From the NCBI RefSeq assembly GCF_024323335.1, contig NC_066585.1:77548109-77612108 (forward strand): a stretch of DNA of 64,000 bases. The letters are read 5' to 3'. Shown in pieces: positions 33,932 through 45,494 of this stretch. Both the position numbers and the translations under genes were made by a program. How positions within the stretch are numbered: position 1 is the stretch's first letter; each line of letters begins with the position of its first letter. The notes under the pieces are model-generated. The model had not been told where the DNA came from. It saw only the letters and a program-made list of their open reading frames with translations, and ran no database searches. This DNA comes from Lathyrus oleraceus (lineage: Eukaryota; Streptophyta; Magnoliopsida; Fabales; Fabaceae).

Positions 33932-34405
33932 ATTCTGGTTTTATTGACGTTAAGCTCATCCATATCTTGATGGTCATGAATTTACCGCTATAGAAATTAA
34001 GTGGCGACTCTACAGGGGACTAGTCCTCAGTGGGTTTAGCCTACTTTTTATGTGTATATTTGTATATTTGATTTTTGTAGATTTGTTTGTGTGATATAAT
34101 CTCTCTATTATGCTTGATGATCTCTGAGTGGTGAGATAAGTTCTAACCAGAACTTGAGTGCATTTAAGATAAGAGGGTGTTATAGTCATGTTCAACTTGT
34201 GTGGAGTAGTCCTTAACAAGTTGGCTTGAGACTCATCTACCCAGTGGAGACATCTTTGGAATTACTAATGTCACACAAGTTATTTATGGAAAGGCATTAC
34301 TTTCTCTGATTTAGGGTCCGAGAAGCTGATGACCGTAGAACATTTAACCCAACTTGGCCTATTTAGGATGTAATGCAGAGACTGTTCAGTTGTTACCTGA
34401 TAACT
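33932..34405 (+). other. LTR end, primer site and leader fragment inside the 3' UTR
   Basis: 33932-33992 matches the last 60 bases of the type-1 LTR (compare 41119-41179) and ends CCGCTATA. A primer-site copy TGGCGACTCTACAGGGGA lies at 34002-34019. 34020 to about 34405 matches the Ogre leader (compare 45495-45900). On both sides is 3' UTR sequence. It looks like the remains of an LTR-interior junction from a tandem dimer. Confidence 0.75.
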
Positions 34406-34589
34406 TTGGTGTGATCTTTGTTTCTTCCCCAACAGCATTTCAATATCTCCAGTCGAGTTTTGTTGGTTTCCCCAGCTGAGTTCGTATTTTCCTCCCTCGA
34501 GTTTTGGCGCATTATCACAGTAGTTTGCATAGATTCAACAAATTTTGTTTCCCCTCAAGTCCCCAGCGGAGTTACCTCTGACCCCTGTG

Positions 34590-36640
34590 AGCCTTGATTC
34601 TTGAGCATTACTTTCCGTCCTCTGCAAGGTTGTCGCCCATTTTATATGGTGTTGACCTAAAATTCCCCGCGGAGTTGATAGTGCAGGTTTTCGGCAAATC
34701 TTTTCCTTTTCCCCAGCCAGGGTTGAGCCTTTGAGGTGGATAACTCCTGTTCTTTCCTTTGCAACTTTTTCTCTCCAGTAGATGCTTCCCTCCTGTGAGG
34801 ATTGGATGAGTATTGTATTGATGCGGACCAGTGACATTTGTATCCTTTGTGATTGTTTCGTCAGCATAGTCATCATATATACATATACATAGGGGTGGAA
34901 AAACAGGCTCGGCCCGCGGGGCATGCCTGTTTTGCCCGCACTTTTGTGCGGGGCGGGTCAAGGATTTAGGCCCTCACCCTCAAATGTGTCCGTCACGCCC
35001 TGCCCCGTTTTTTTCGCGGGCTTTTGCGGGCACGTGTATTTACATAAATTTTTGCATTTTTAGGCTTAAAGAGGGCAGTGCCCGCGGGCTTTCCCCACCC
35101 CGCCCTCACTTTTTTGCGGGGCGGGTCTAAGTTTTAGGTCCGCATCCTCAACTATGACCGCCCCGCCCCGCCCCGTTTTTTTGTGGGCTTTTGCGGGCCG
35201 GGCCTAAACCGGGCGGGCATGCCCGTTTGCCACCCCTACATATACATATACATTTATAGATTTCATCATTGCATTAATAATTCACTTTGTGTTTCATTGT
35301 TTCCCTGATCCTCTGCTATGGTGGTGTCCTTTCCCCCACGGAGATTTGGTATGTCTGTTCTCTTTCAATTGTAGAGTGTCAGCCCCTTAAGCAGAAAGAA
35401 TTTAACCTTTCTCATTCCCCACTGAGTTATTTCCTCGTGGATGATCATTATTTTAGCTTCCTCCCCAGTTGATTGTCTGGATGGAATCACCCCCCCTGAG
35501 TTATATCCTCATTGGGTTGATTCTTTGATTGACCGTTTCTTTCTAGATCTTACCTAGATAGATGCTTTTGGTCCCCTGAGAGTCTATTATCCAGTAACTG
35601 GTAATATTATTCTCAATTTGCAAGTATTTCACTTTTGCCCTAAAATCCGGAAAAAGTAACCTTGTTCTCCCCAGTGGATTCATTTTCACGTCTCCCAGGA
35701 AAATTATCCTTGATATGTTCATCTTAACCGGTGATGGATTTTTTCTTCCCCTGCTTTGAGTCTATCCTCGATATGTTCACTTTAATCAGTGACGGATATT
35801 CTCGTTTTGGTATTCTACCCAACAAAAAGGTAGTTGTAATCCCTATTTTTATTCCCCAGAAGGTTAATCTTTGATATGTTCGTCCTAACCAGTGACGAAT
35901 TTCCTCTTCTTTACGGTCTTCTGCCCAGTAGCCGGTAGTTTTAAATCCTTCTTTCCCTTTTGTGGAGTTTATCCTTGATATGTTCATCCTAACTGATGAC
36001 AGATATTGTCTTTTCGGTATTCCATCCAGTAACTGATAGACGTAATTCCTATTTCTCCTCTCAGAGTCTATCCTTGATATGTTCATCTTAACCGATGACG
36101 GATATTCTCTTTTCGGTATTCTATCCAGTAGCTTATAGATATAATTCCTACCCTTCTTTTTTAGGAAGTTTATCCTTGATATGTTTACCCTAACCGGTAA
36201 CGGATATTCTTCCTAATGTTCCCAGGTGAGTTTATCCTTGATATGTTCATCTTAATCGATGACAGATATTCTTCTTTTTGAGTCTATCCTTGATATGTTC
36301 ACCTTAGCCGGTGATGGATATTCTCTTTCTTTGTGGTCTTCTGTCCAGTAACCGGTAGTTGTAAATCCTATTCGATTTGGTTCTTTCCTGAGTGAGTCAT
36401 CCTTGATATGTTTATCCTAACCGGTAACGGATGTCCTCTCTGACAGATTATGTTATCCCTTTACCCAGTAACCGATGGTGGATAATATACTTCTGTCACT
36501 CCTGTGTTGAAGATTATTTCTTCCCCAGTTGAGTCTGAGCGTGTATTTCCTCTGGGAAATCTCCGTTTCCTACTTGTTTCGAGTATTTCAGCTTTGATCT
36601 GATCTACTCGTTTCCCCTGTAGATGTTTCTTTAATTCCCC
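34590..36640 (+). repeat. 3' UTR repeat block, copy 2
   Basis: It has the same order of motifs as copy 1, again about nine ATCCTTGATATGTTCA units (35705 to 36400), and is interrupted by a MITE at 34890-35238 that copy 1 lacks. Confidence 0.75.
34882..35246. mobile_element. GC-rich hAT-type MITE with 8-bp target duplication
   Basis: The element spans 34890-35238 (349 bp). Its termini are TAGGGGTGGAAAAACAGGC and the complement of GCCCGTTTGCCACCCCTA, which pair with few mismatches. The 8-bp direct repeat CATATACA flanks it at 34882-34889 and 35239-35246. An 8-bp target duplication with TAGGGGTG ends fits a non-autonomous hAT element. It has no coding capacity. The interior holds two direct halves with GCGGGGCGGGTC and CCGTTTTTTT..GGGCTTTTGCGGG, very GC-rich against its AT-rich surroundings. 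The homologous site in the first repeat block (near 32525) is empty. Confidence 0.9.
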
Positions 36641-36941
36641 AGTTGAGTAATTTTCGTGGAACCCCTCGAATCTCCCATCAATTTTTAAAGTCGTAGCATG
36701 TCCTACGCGTGACCTTTTTATCCCCTAGAGTCTCTGTCTCCCCAGTGAGTTTTCCTTACGGAATGCATTATACTCCTGCGGACTTTCCGTCTCTCCGGAT
36801 TCTTTTCCTTTGTGGCAACATTTTCCCCACAGAGACTATTTTAACATTCATATATGTTTTTATTTAAGTCCATTCTACTGAGTCGATATAAAGATTTTAA
36901 CCTTCATCTCCTCAGCTAGAACGTCCTTAAATATGTGCAAC

Positions 36942-39900
36942 TGATAGACCCCAATTTTGACCCTAAGATCGCTCATGTCATCTCATCATATGCATTGGCA
37001 TTGAGATTACACCTTGGCATCCTTCTTATCCCTCATTCATTGGGTTTGCATTAGGAGAGATCACCAAGCACCATGTGATTGTATCATACTTCATTTTTCT
37101 TTATTTAACTAACCAAAGTACCAAAAATATGTCATTGTATAGTTTAACTCTTTTGTAGGTAGTGCACATGGTCAAAACTAGGGTTAAAATGATTCTAAGA
37201 GAACAGTTACTCTAAATGACATTTCAAACAATTTTAATGTTGAGGTCAAAAGCTAGTTTTGCTTGGAAAGTCATTTTTTATGATGAAAGATTATAGGTCA
37301 TTTTGTCTAAACCCTAATTTGGAGGTCAACTTCCCAGGACAATAACTTGCTCAATTTTTATGAGATGAAAGCCATTAAAATTTTATGATCAAATTAAAGA
37401 TGTCTACTTCTACTTTTATGTTTGTAGGAAGTGCAAATTCAACTTGAAAATATATGTGATAAGAGGAAACATTATAGGTCATTTTGGGCCAATACCATTG
37501 AACAAGTGATTTTCCTCAACTTCTAAAATGCATAAATCCTTCATGCTAAATCCAAATGAGGTCAAATTTGTGACCAAAATGAAGGGAGTTTAAATAGATA
37601 CAACTTTGATGAAGGAACATTTCTCATTTGAAGTCCATATAAAAAGTTACTCAAGGTGGAAGAAGTGAACATATGGCTTGGTACTTAGAATTTTTTTTGA
37701 TATGTTTGATTTTCCAAACTTCCACCTCAAAGTTCATCATGATACAAGCTTCAGATGAAAACATGTTCAACATGAAAGTTGTTCCTCTTGATCTAACCTT
37801 TCCAAAAAGTCGAAAATGATCTCATTTGGATAAAGTATTAATGACTTGCACATGGCATAAAGTTGAAGGACCATTTGGATAATTTGAAGTTCCACTTTTC
37901 ATACACGATTGCATGGCTTTTCCACATGACTTCGGAATTTCTTACACACAATTTTGGACCTAAGTGCATCACTTGATGGGCCTATCACACGCCCATACAA
38001 GCATGCAAGTGAGATTTCCAACTTTGGAAAAAAATGGAAGTGTGCATTTATCAATCACTCAGCAACCCTAAACAATCACATTCAAAGGATAAGCTTGAAG
38101 ATTTTCTTTGAAAATCGAGTTTGAATCTCCCACTGTTTTTGAGATTGAAACTCCAAGAGTCCTTCCCTTTCCTTGACCCATTCCTACTCCATTAAGCATC
38201 TGAAGCAAGACCAAGCATAATTGAGACCAAGATCGTGCCAATCTGAAGCTACATTGAAGGTGATTTTCAGAATTTTTCATCTCTTCGATTCTCACTCAAT
38301 TCTCCACTATTCTTGTTGATTTTTGATTGTCTGAAGTCCTACCAATGTAGGCAACACGATTGAGTTACTTAGAGGTCAACTCCCTGTATCTTTCTATATA
38401 CTTGGAGTTAGACAAAATTGAGGCCAGATTCGAGATCCTGAGTATTTTCTCTTTAAATTCATGTCCCCCTTTTTCATTTTGGTGATGGTTGAAGGTGGAC
38501 CAGTCTGGTGAGGTCCACCGGAGAAGAAGACCGGAGCTCTGGCTCCGGCAATGTGTTTGCACGCTTTTGAACCACATGATCCTTTCAAATTGTTTTAATC
38601 TCACGTGTTGGTTGTGATTACCATCCCTGTTGCGCTGTTGACTGATGAACTTGTGGAACGCACGCTTGGAGCCACTTGATTTGCCACCTCAATTAATTAG
38701 GGAGATCAACTGGTCCACGTTTTTTTGATTTTTTGATTTTTCCGTTGAATTGTTTTATTTTCATTAATTCATATTAACTTTAATATTGATCCAAAAAATA
38801 TGGGACTTTCACCAAAAAATTTCAAATATTTTCTCTTTCATTTTCTGAATTAAAATTATTTTTTGGATCAATATTAATATTTTTCATGATTTAATTGTTT
38901 TTATGCATATTTTTAATTATTTAAAAATACTTTTAAGTTTCCAAAAATTATGAAATTTTTTTCTCCACGGTCCTTTGACCTTGTTTGACCTATGATAAAT
39001 CTCTTGGCCATTTATTTGATGTTTTGAAGTGGTTTTAGGATTTTGATCAAACATAATTTAATTTAATGCATTTTTAATTAATTTTTAATTGTTTAACTGT
39101 GAATAAATTGTGATGAGCTATTTTTATTGACTTGTAAAGTTTGACTATTGTGTTTGGGCCTTGGTCAAGATTGGTTTGACTTTGTTGGATTAAAATCATT
39201 GGATTTAGGGGATTGATGAAATATACATTCTATCTCCCAAAATGAATGAATGATTTTAATTTGATAAAAAAGTTCTCTTGTCCAATTTGTGTTTGTCTCA
39301 TTTACCCTTCCTATTCATCTTCAATCCCTTTCTATCCCATTCATTCCATTGACCTATGATATCTCTATATCCTAAGGCTAATTGGTTGATAAACCAATAC
39401 AAGTATGGATGAGATTAGGTTCACCCTTTTGCCATTTTCTCTTTTAAGTGTGGTATGCTTTAGGAGTATGATTCATTATACCATATCTCTAACATGCATT
39501 AACACTAAAATTTCTATTTCCCGACCTCAGATAGTTGTGACTTCTACATAAGTCCAATTATGATTGCTTAACATATCGCTAAATTTTGACCCAAGAGCAT
39601 AGCATTCTAGTAAGTGAGATTGTAAGTCTCCTCCCTTTCATGGTGTTGTGTGGAAACTTGGCCTTTTTTCCTTCCTTTGGAAGATGTCTTGGTTCAAGGA
39701 TTCATGCTTATGAATAAAGGGTTGAGTGTTCTCCAAAGAATGACTTAAACAATCAAAAAGCAAAAACAATACTAACACCTAATCAACTAACATTTACCTA
39801 ACTTTTAATTTCAAGTCATTTACCTTATGCACTTTAAATTCAAGCCATTTATCATTTGTCATTATACATATCATTTAACTTGTTTATTTTAATGTCATTT

Positions 39901-41179
39901 TTATTTTGCTCACTTGAGCCATATGTTGTTAATATATTGTGATTGTATATACTTATCTTGTGCCTTGTTTGTGTTTGTGGTCTTAGGACCTTAATGTATA
40001 TAATAACAACAAAAACCCTTAAAATGTTTGTGTGGACTGTTGGATTTGATCTGAGACTTGGACTTAGAATTAGGCAACACTCCATATGCAAAAGGACTTG
40101 GCCAATGCCAACTTTTATGAAGCCAAGCCATAGTGAATTGAACTTTCATCTGATGCAAGTATTGAGATCCCTTTTGAGTTCATCTGCTACATGGCCTTGA
40201 TGCAAACGTGACTTTGAACCTGTGTCTAATGCCTATTTTTGAGCCATTCAAGGAGTATGTCATCTGATACATGGGGAAGATTATGAAGAAGACTATGAAG
40301 TTGTTAGCTTGGATGTGGCTATCTTTATTTGATGCCTTGCTCTTCATTGTGTTGCTTGCTTATTGATATTGCTTGATCTTAAAGTCCAAAGGAAAAATGG
40401 GTTTCTATATGACATTCTTGTCTATTGGATTGCATCCCACCGGTCAAATCTTTTCAACTCTTAACTTTTAAACTTTTTCCTAGGATTAGTCTCTTCATCT
40501 CCTCCCACTTCTTAAATTTCAAATCTCTCCCCTCTTTCAAAATCTTCTTTGCTTGTGATTTTTAAACTTTGACTTTATTACAAATTAGAAACTTTGGCCT
40601 TATGCCATTGCATTTTTAAACTTCTTTTTATTAATCAAACTTGTAAATAAACTTAACCATACTTGACTTAAAATTTCAAAAGACAAAAAGAACTAACACT
40701 CATTCAAACTCTTTAGGCCTTTTGTGCCTCTTTCAAACTTATATTGTTGTTAAAAGCAATTCACTCACTTTGAAATTGATACCACGAACTACGATGTTTT
40801 GATCCCTCATTTTATGTTGGTACGTAGGCACAAGTTCGAAGGTCTTGTCAAACACAAAAATATAATTAATGAATTATTTTCTCCTCCCCACACTCTATTT
40901 ATTGCAAACATCTTTTATACCAAAACACATGTACACACAAAAAATGGCTCCCTAGGAGTACCTAGGACACTTTGGGTGCTAACACCTTCCCTCTGTGTAA
41001 CCAACCCCCTTACCTGTAATCTCTGACATTTTATTAGTTTTGATTTGAAGACTTCTTATCTTTGGGTTTTGTTCGTACTTTTCCCTTTTCCTTTAGAAAC
41101 AATAAAAGCACGGTGGCGAATCTGGTTTTATTGACGTTAAGTTTATCCATAGCTTAATGGTCATTAATTTACCGCTAGA
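36942..41179 (+). repeat. Type-1 LTR of element D, 4238 bp
   Basis: It begins TGATAGACCCCAATTTTGACC right after a degenerate polypurine tract (AAATATGTGCAAC) and ends CCGCTAGA, where other copies have CCGCTACA. The order of internal landmarks matches 26490-31350 in the opposite orientation. A divergent hairpin module is at 40783-40843. It is AT-rich at 38700-39100 and non-coding throughout. Both terminal dinucleotide regions carry changes, so it is probably an old copy. Confidence 0.75.
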
Positions 41180-42636
41180 ATGAGGACTAGCGTGAAGGCT
41201 TCGGTCATAGGAACGACATTGCGATGAATGATTGATCGAGTTATTGTGGAAGCTACCATTGTTGACGAAGGTGAAAGTTAACAGTAATCGAATTGGTTAA
41301 TCAAAATAGTATGACTGACATACCCTCAACCCTACCTCCATATAACCCTCTATAACCCTACTACATAAGCATTTCATCCCTCATACCTCATTTCATAAAT
41401 CATTTTTTACTTAATGATCCACAATGTCCATAAACTCAAGGCATGAGGTTCAATCATGAAGCCTCAAGACCCTGATCATGATGAGGTGTGCCCAAGCCAC
41501 CTCAACCCTATCTTCATCCTCAAGCATCCTACAAGCTTGGAGGATCATTTAAATCATCTTACTCACTCTCCAAAACCCTAATTGGATGGTGAGTCCCCAT
41601 TGAAGACACATGAAGATTCATTTGGTCACCCAAGGACCTCGGCCCTAATGCTTGACCCTCTTTGGCTTATACAAGTCATAGCTCACCTTGAGTCTTGACC
41701 ATTTCATTGAGGTCCCCTAAAATCTAAATTTTGTTCATATCCCAATCCTTTGAATCATCTTAATACACCCCATTACATTTCAAAACCCTAATTTGTCTAG
41801 CCATGGTTCTTGATGAAACTTGTGAGTCAAGAAACCCTAGTTTGTGCATCTTTTAGTTCATGGCCTTGCTTAATTTGATCATACTATAATACCACCATTC
41901 ATTCACCATAAATTCAAGTAAATTTTAAACATATACCATAAATCAAACATCCACTTCATTCATATTACAAGTAATTGGTTTGCTCATGGTTTTTGAACTT
42001 TCAAGGTATTGGATTCACCTATGAGAATAACCTAAAATCATTTCACAAATCTCCAAGTATCATTTCATATCATTATATGATCACATTAGGTCCAAACATC
42101 CACCATTTTTCCCTAAAAATCAAGAAATCACAAAGTGACATTTTTAGGTCAAGTTGGTTGGTCACATTTTGGCAAGAATGGCCTATGATTTGGTCTAAAG
42201 CCCATAACTTTTTTACCTTGCAAGCTTTTTAAGATCCTCCTTCTTAAAAATATTCTAATTGAGACCCTACTCAACTTTGTTTCAAGTTTCAAGACCTAAT
42301 TCATTGAGAAATGACCTCAATTTTTGCATTGGCCAAGCTGGTCCAATGTGCCTAGCATGCCCTATAAACATAACCAACACCATTAACTTTACCATATTTC
42401 CATTTCCAAACCACAACTCCTTTTGACCTAGTTCTTTTTAAATTTGATCAAGGACATAGAAAGGAACATTTGGAACAAATTTCAAGCAAAATTCACGAGC
42501 CAGTTTCATTTGGCCCTAGTTCAAAAATTGGAAATTATCATGATGCACAAATTAGACCATGTCAGCCAGAATTTGCAAATTGATTCACCAAGGTCTTAAT
42601 CCACTTCAATATGATTCCTTTTGATTTGTAACATGT
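41180..42636. other. Unclassified repeat-like DNA between two LTRs
   Basis: No gene is visible; the longest open frames lack recognisable content. AAACCCTAATT, CCTCAAGACC and TTTGGCCCTAG phrases resemble U3 parts of other legume LTRs, but no terminal motif or target duplication marks an element here. Confidence 0.4.
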
Positions 42637-43434
42637 TGTCGCAACTGCGAAAAAAATAACCGGCGGGAAAAGAAAACAGAGTCGCCACCGTTCGTTATTT
42701 ATCCCAAAGGAGGGAAAGGAAACGATCGAAGAAAACCTGAAGAGAGGAAAAGACAAGGTATCGCAACCAAATCTAGGGTTCAGGAGTCGATTATGCGAAG
42801 GGAAGGTATTAGCACCCCTACGCATCCGTAGTACTCTACGGGATCCACTCTTGTTGTTCTAGTCTAAAGGGTGTAGGTATATCTAAGGTATTATCTGTTA
42901 AAAGAAGGTCAAAAGAAAATGACTTGCAAGGATGTCGCGTCCACTGCCTACGTATCTCATCTGAGTATCAGAATCAGAGTCTTCGTAGCTCGGCTACCTA
43001 TGGGAGAAAGAGAAATGTGCTCGATAAGACATCGCGTCTTATGCCTACGTATCTCATCAGGAATGAGAATCAGAGCAAAACGTAGTTCAGCTAACTACGG
43101 GAATAAAGGTCTCGATTGCAACTAGGGCAATAGAAAGGGAAGGTCTTAATCGCAACGAGGGAGAGAGAAAAGAATCGCAACAAGGGCGAAAGCAAGCAAG
43201 GATTAGTTGTTAGTCGTCAGTCAAACTCGGCAAGACATCGCGTCTCGTGCCTACGTATCTCATCTGGAATGAGAATCAGAGTTGTCGTAGTTCGGCTAAT
43301 TAGGGGTTAAGGATTGCCATCTAAACATGGACTTACAAAAGAGGACACCAACTGTGTCAAAGGAAAAGTGGGCAATGTGTTCAACGTCCTGGCAGTAGGT
43401 GTCGCAACTCGCTGAATCGAGTCTTAGGCAGTTA
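42637..43434 (-). repeat. Type-2 LTR copy 2, left part (split by element E)
   Basis: It starts TGTCGCAACTGCG and matches 12780 to about 13640 in order: GAGTCGCCACCG, the three ACGTA hairpin modules (about 42935-42990, 43025-43090, 43231-43300) and GCTGAATCGAGTCTTAGGCAGTTA. The match breaks at the insertion of element E and continues at 59940. No primer site lies next to the terminus, so it is a solo or truncated LTR. Confidence 0.85.
43430..43434. repeat. Target site duplication of element E (left)
   Basis: AGTTA precedes the 5' LTR and is repeated at 59935-59939. In the uninterrupted relative at about 13630, GGCAGTTACCTC is continuous, which confirms the insertion point. Confidence 0.95.
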
Positions 43435-45470
43435 TGTAAGACCCCAATTTTGACCCTAAGATCCCTCATGGCATCATAACATTGCATTTGCATTGCCTCA
43501 AGGATCTTTAGCATCTTGGTTCCCTTTGCCTTTGGGTGGGACTCCTTGTGATTGGTTTGAGATCACCAAGCATGCTTGAATTATACATCATTGTTTCTCT
43601 TACTTTTGTTTACTAACCAAAAGCACAAAAATGTGTCACTAACATCTTTTGTTTGAAGCTTGAGTATCATCCAAGACACTTTGTGGGTTCTATTTAGATG
43701 ATCAGTCAACACAAGGGAATGCCTTGAGATACTTCCAACAGGTTCAAATGGGGTCTATTCGTCAGTCAAAATGTTAATCTTGAAGGAGCAAAAGTTTGTT
43801 CATGAGCTGTCATGCTCGCTAGGCGAAGCCCACGTGTTTAAAAAAAAAGAACGAAAAACGAAAAAAAATAAAAATAAATAAATAAGTAAAATATAACAGA
43901 AAATTTTGGACTTGGGCCTCTCTCATTTGAGCCCACAGGTCCACAAAAATCAGGTTATAAATTCAGAGTTTCAGTGAAACAAAAGGCAATTCTATTCCTA
44001 TTACCCTGGCAGGGAAAAAGATAGTGAGAGAAGAGCTAACAGAGTTCAGAGCAACCTCCAGAGACTGAAGGGAACTCATCGGTAAAGAACCAATTCCCTC
44101 TCATATAAACCCTCAGATTGCTTTGCAAACCCAACCGGGCAATTCAATTTCATTCGATCTCTCCAGTCAGGTTTCCCTTATTCCCATTACTTTATGCTTT
44201 TAATTTGAATGCTCTGAATGTATGAGGTATTATGGGTGAATTTGATACCCTTTTGATGCATGTGTTTGACAAGAGGTTTAGGCCTCCTACCCTTGGTTGC
44301 TTTTTGTGAGCTTTTTGTGAATTTTAATGGCATGATTCATGTGGTTACATTTTGATTTGGGGGCAACTCTTGATTACCCTGTCCTGTTTCTCTAACCTGT
44401 TTGTTGAGTGTTATGGCATTGTTTTCTCCTAATTCCGTCATATTACTCTAACCTGTTTGTTGAGTTTTTGTGAGGGCTCACATACTCTTGCAGGGATAGC
44501 TTGCTTGGTGTTCCACTTTATTTGTGGGATACCACCTGGAGGCTTATTCCGATTACATGTACTGACTCGCTTTCTTTGATGGTGTTTAGCTTGGAAGAGT
44601 CTTTGTGTTTCTTATTTATCTAATTGTTGTTACTTCGGATCTTTATCCGTACGGTAGATCTCTCGATCCCTTTACTTTTCCCGCATGTTACCGATTTCTT
44701 AGGTTTCATATAGCCTCTCGTGGCATGTCATTTAAGGTAGCGCGGTTCCTTCATCTAGGACTGCCTTTTTGCATGAGCATCCCTAAACACCCCAAAGTCA
44801 TTGATTTTTCTTCTCCTAAGAACACGTTATCTCCTTCTACTACAGGCGAGTAAGTCTCCAAAGGTCGAGCATCCGGTAGATTGCGTAGTAACGTCGTTCA
44901 CCCCAAAACACAACCCTTACCCCATAGGTGGTCGAACTACGTTTTGCTCTGATTTTCATCCCAGATGAGATACGTAGGCATAAGACACGATGTCTTAGCG
45001 AGAACACTCCTCTTTAACCCATAGGTAGCCGAGCTACGAAGACTCTAATTCTCAGATTCAGATGAGATACGTATGCAGTGGATGCGACGTCCGTGCGATT
45101 CATTTTCTTTTGACACTTCTTTTAGTAAGTAGTACATTAGATAAACATACACACTTTTCCCATCCCTTCAATCATGTTTGCACAAATAAATTTTCACAAA
45201 AAAAAACAACAACCTTTGCAACAAATGTGAAAAGGGCTCCCTAGGAGTACCTAGGATGGTTTGGGTGCCTAACACCTTCCCATTGCATAACCAACCCCCT
45301 TACCCAGATCTCTAACATTTTTACTAGTTTTTTGATTCGATAAAACTTTTAGGTTTTTGTTCGCTTTCTAACCATTCCTTTGGATAAATAGAAGTGCGGT
45401 GGCGACTCGACTTGTATGATTTACCTTGGATTTAGTCAATATCTCTAATGGTAACGAATACCCCGCTACA
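43435..45470 (+). repeat. 5' LTR of element E, 2036 bp (mosaic)
   Basis: It begins TGTAAGACCCCAATTTTG and ends CCGCTACA. The first part and the last 330 bp or so resemble type-1 LTRs. About 44850-45125 instead resembles the type-2 LTR (reverse complement of about 13040-13270), with two ACGTA hairpin modules at about 44927-44998 and 45025-45085. The switch back to type 1 is near 45135-45160. Confidence 0.9.
43831..43961 (+). promoter_or_regulatory. LTR promoter: G-box and TATA box (element E 5' LTR)
   Basis: CACGTG lies at 43831-43836 and TATAAA at 43956-43961, followed by a purine-rich leader. The same pair is kept in the 3' LTR (58307-58312 and 58420-58425). Transcription should start about 30 bp after the TATA box. 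Confidence 0.6.
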
Positions 45471-45476
45471 GAAAAG

Positions 45477-45494
45477 TGGCGACTCCACTGGGGA
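45477..45494 (+). other. Primer binding site (element E)
   Basis: TGGCGACTCCACTGGGGA, six bases after the 5' LTR. Its complement ends CCCCAGTGGAGTCGCCA, which agrees with a plant tRNA-Arg 3' end as I recall it and with the tRNA-Arg priming reported for Ogre. Confidence 0.85.

Larger units (their letters stand above)
31381..36941 (+). other. Expanded 3' UTR of element D
   Basis: The first part (to about 31700) matches the start of E's 3' UTR, with GAAAACCCGAAAGGGCGGCTT-like units. After that come CCCCAG..GAGTT phrases and two homologous repeat blocks, separated by a piece of LTR end plus leader. The last bases (TCAGCTAGAACGTCCTTAAA) match the end of E's 3' UTR. No gene is visible; open frames here are by-products of repeats. 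Confidence 0.75.
31351..41179 (+). mobile_element. Element D: 3' end of an Ogre-like element
   Basis: The plus strand begins with the last codons of integrase, continues through a 5.6-kb 3' UTR and ends in a type-1 LTR. Everything upstream of the integrase tail is missing from this side because a minus-strand LTR begins at 31350. If the chain at 1-31350 inserted here, the rest of D should lie left of the window and the five bases at 31351-31355 (GTAGA) should be repeated at its far junction. Confidence 0.75.

Noticed and set aside
34882..35246. CpG-island-like promoter
   Set aside because: Inverted termini and an 8-bp target duplication identify it as a MITE, and no gene lies beside it.
35724..36086. 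Minus-strand open frame with repeated MNISRIDS
   Set aside because: It is the antisense reading of the 3' UTR repeat block.
41180..42636. Possible single-copy host DNA
   Set aside because: No gene signal, and its phrases resemble legume LTR U3 sequence; not enough evidence to call it either way.
44605..44853. 82-residue open frame in element E's 5' LTR
   Set aside because: The homologous stretch in the 3' LTR carries substitutions without sign of constraint; it is leader sequence with no recognisable domain.
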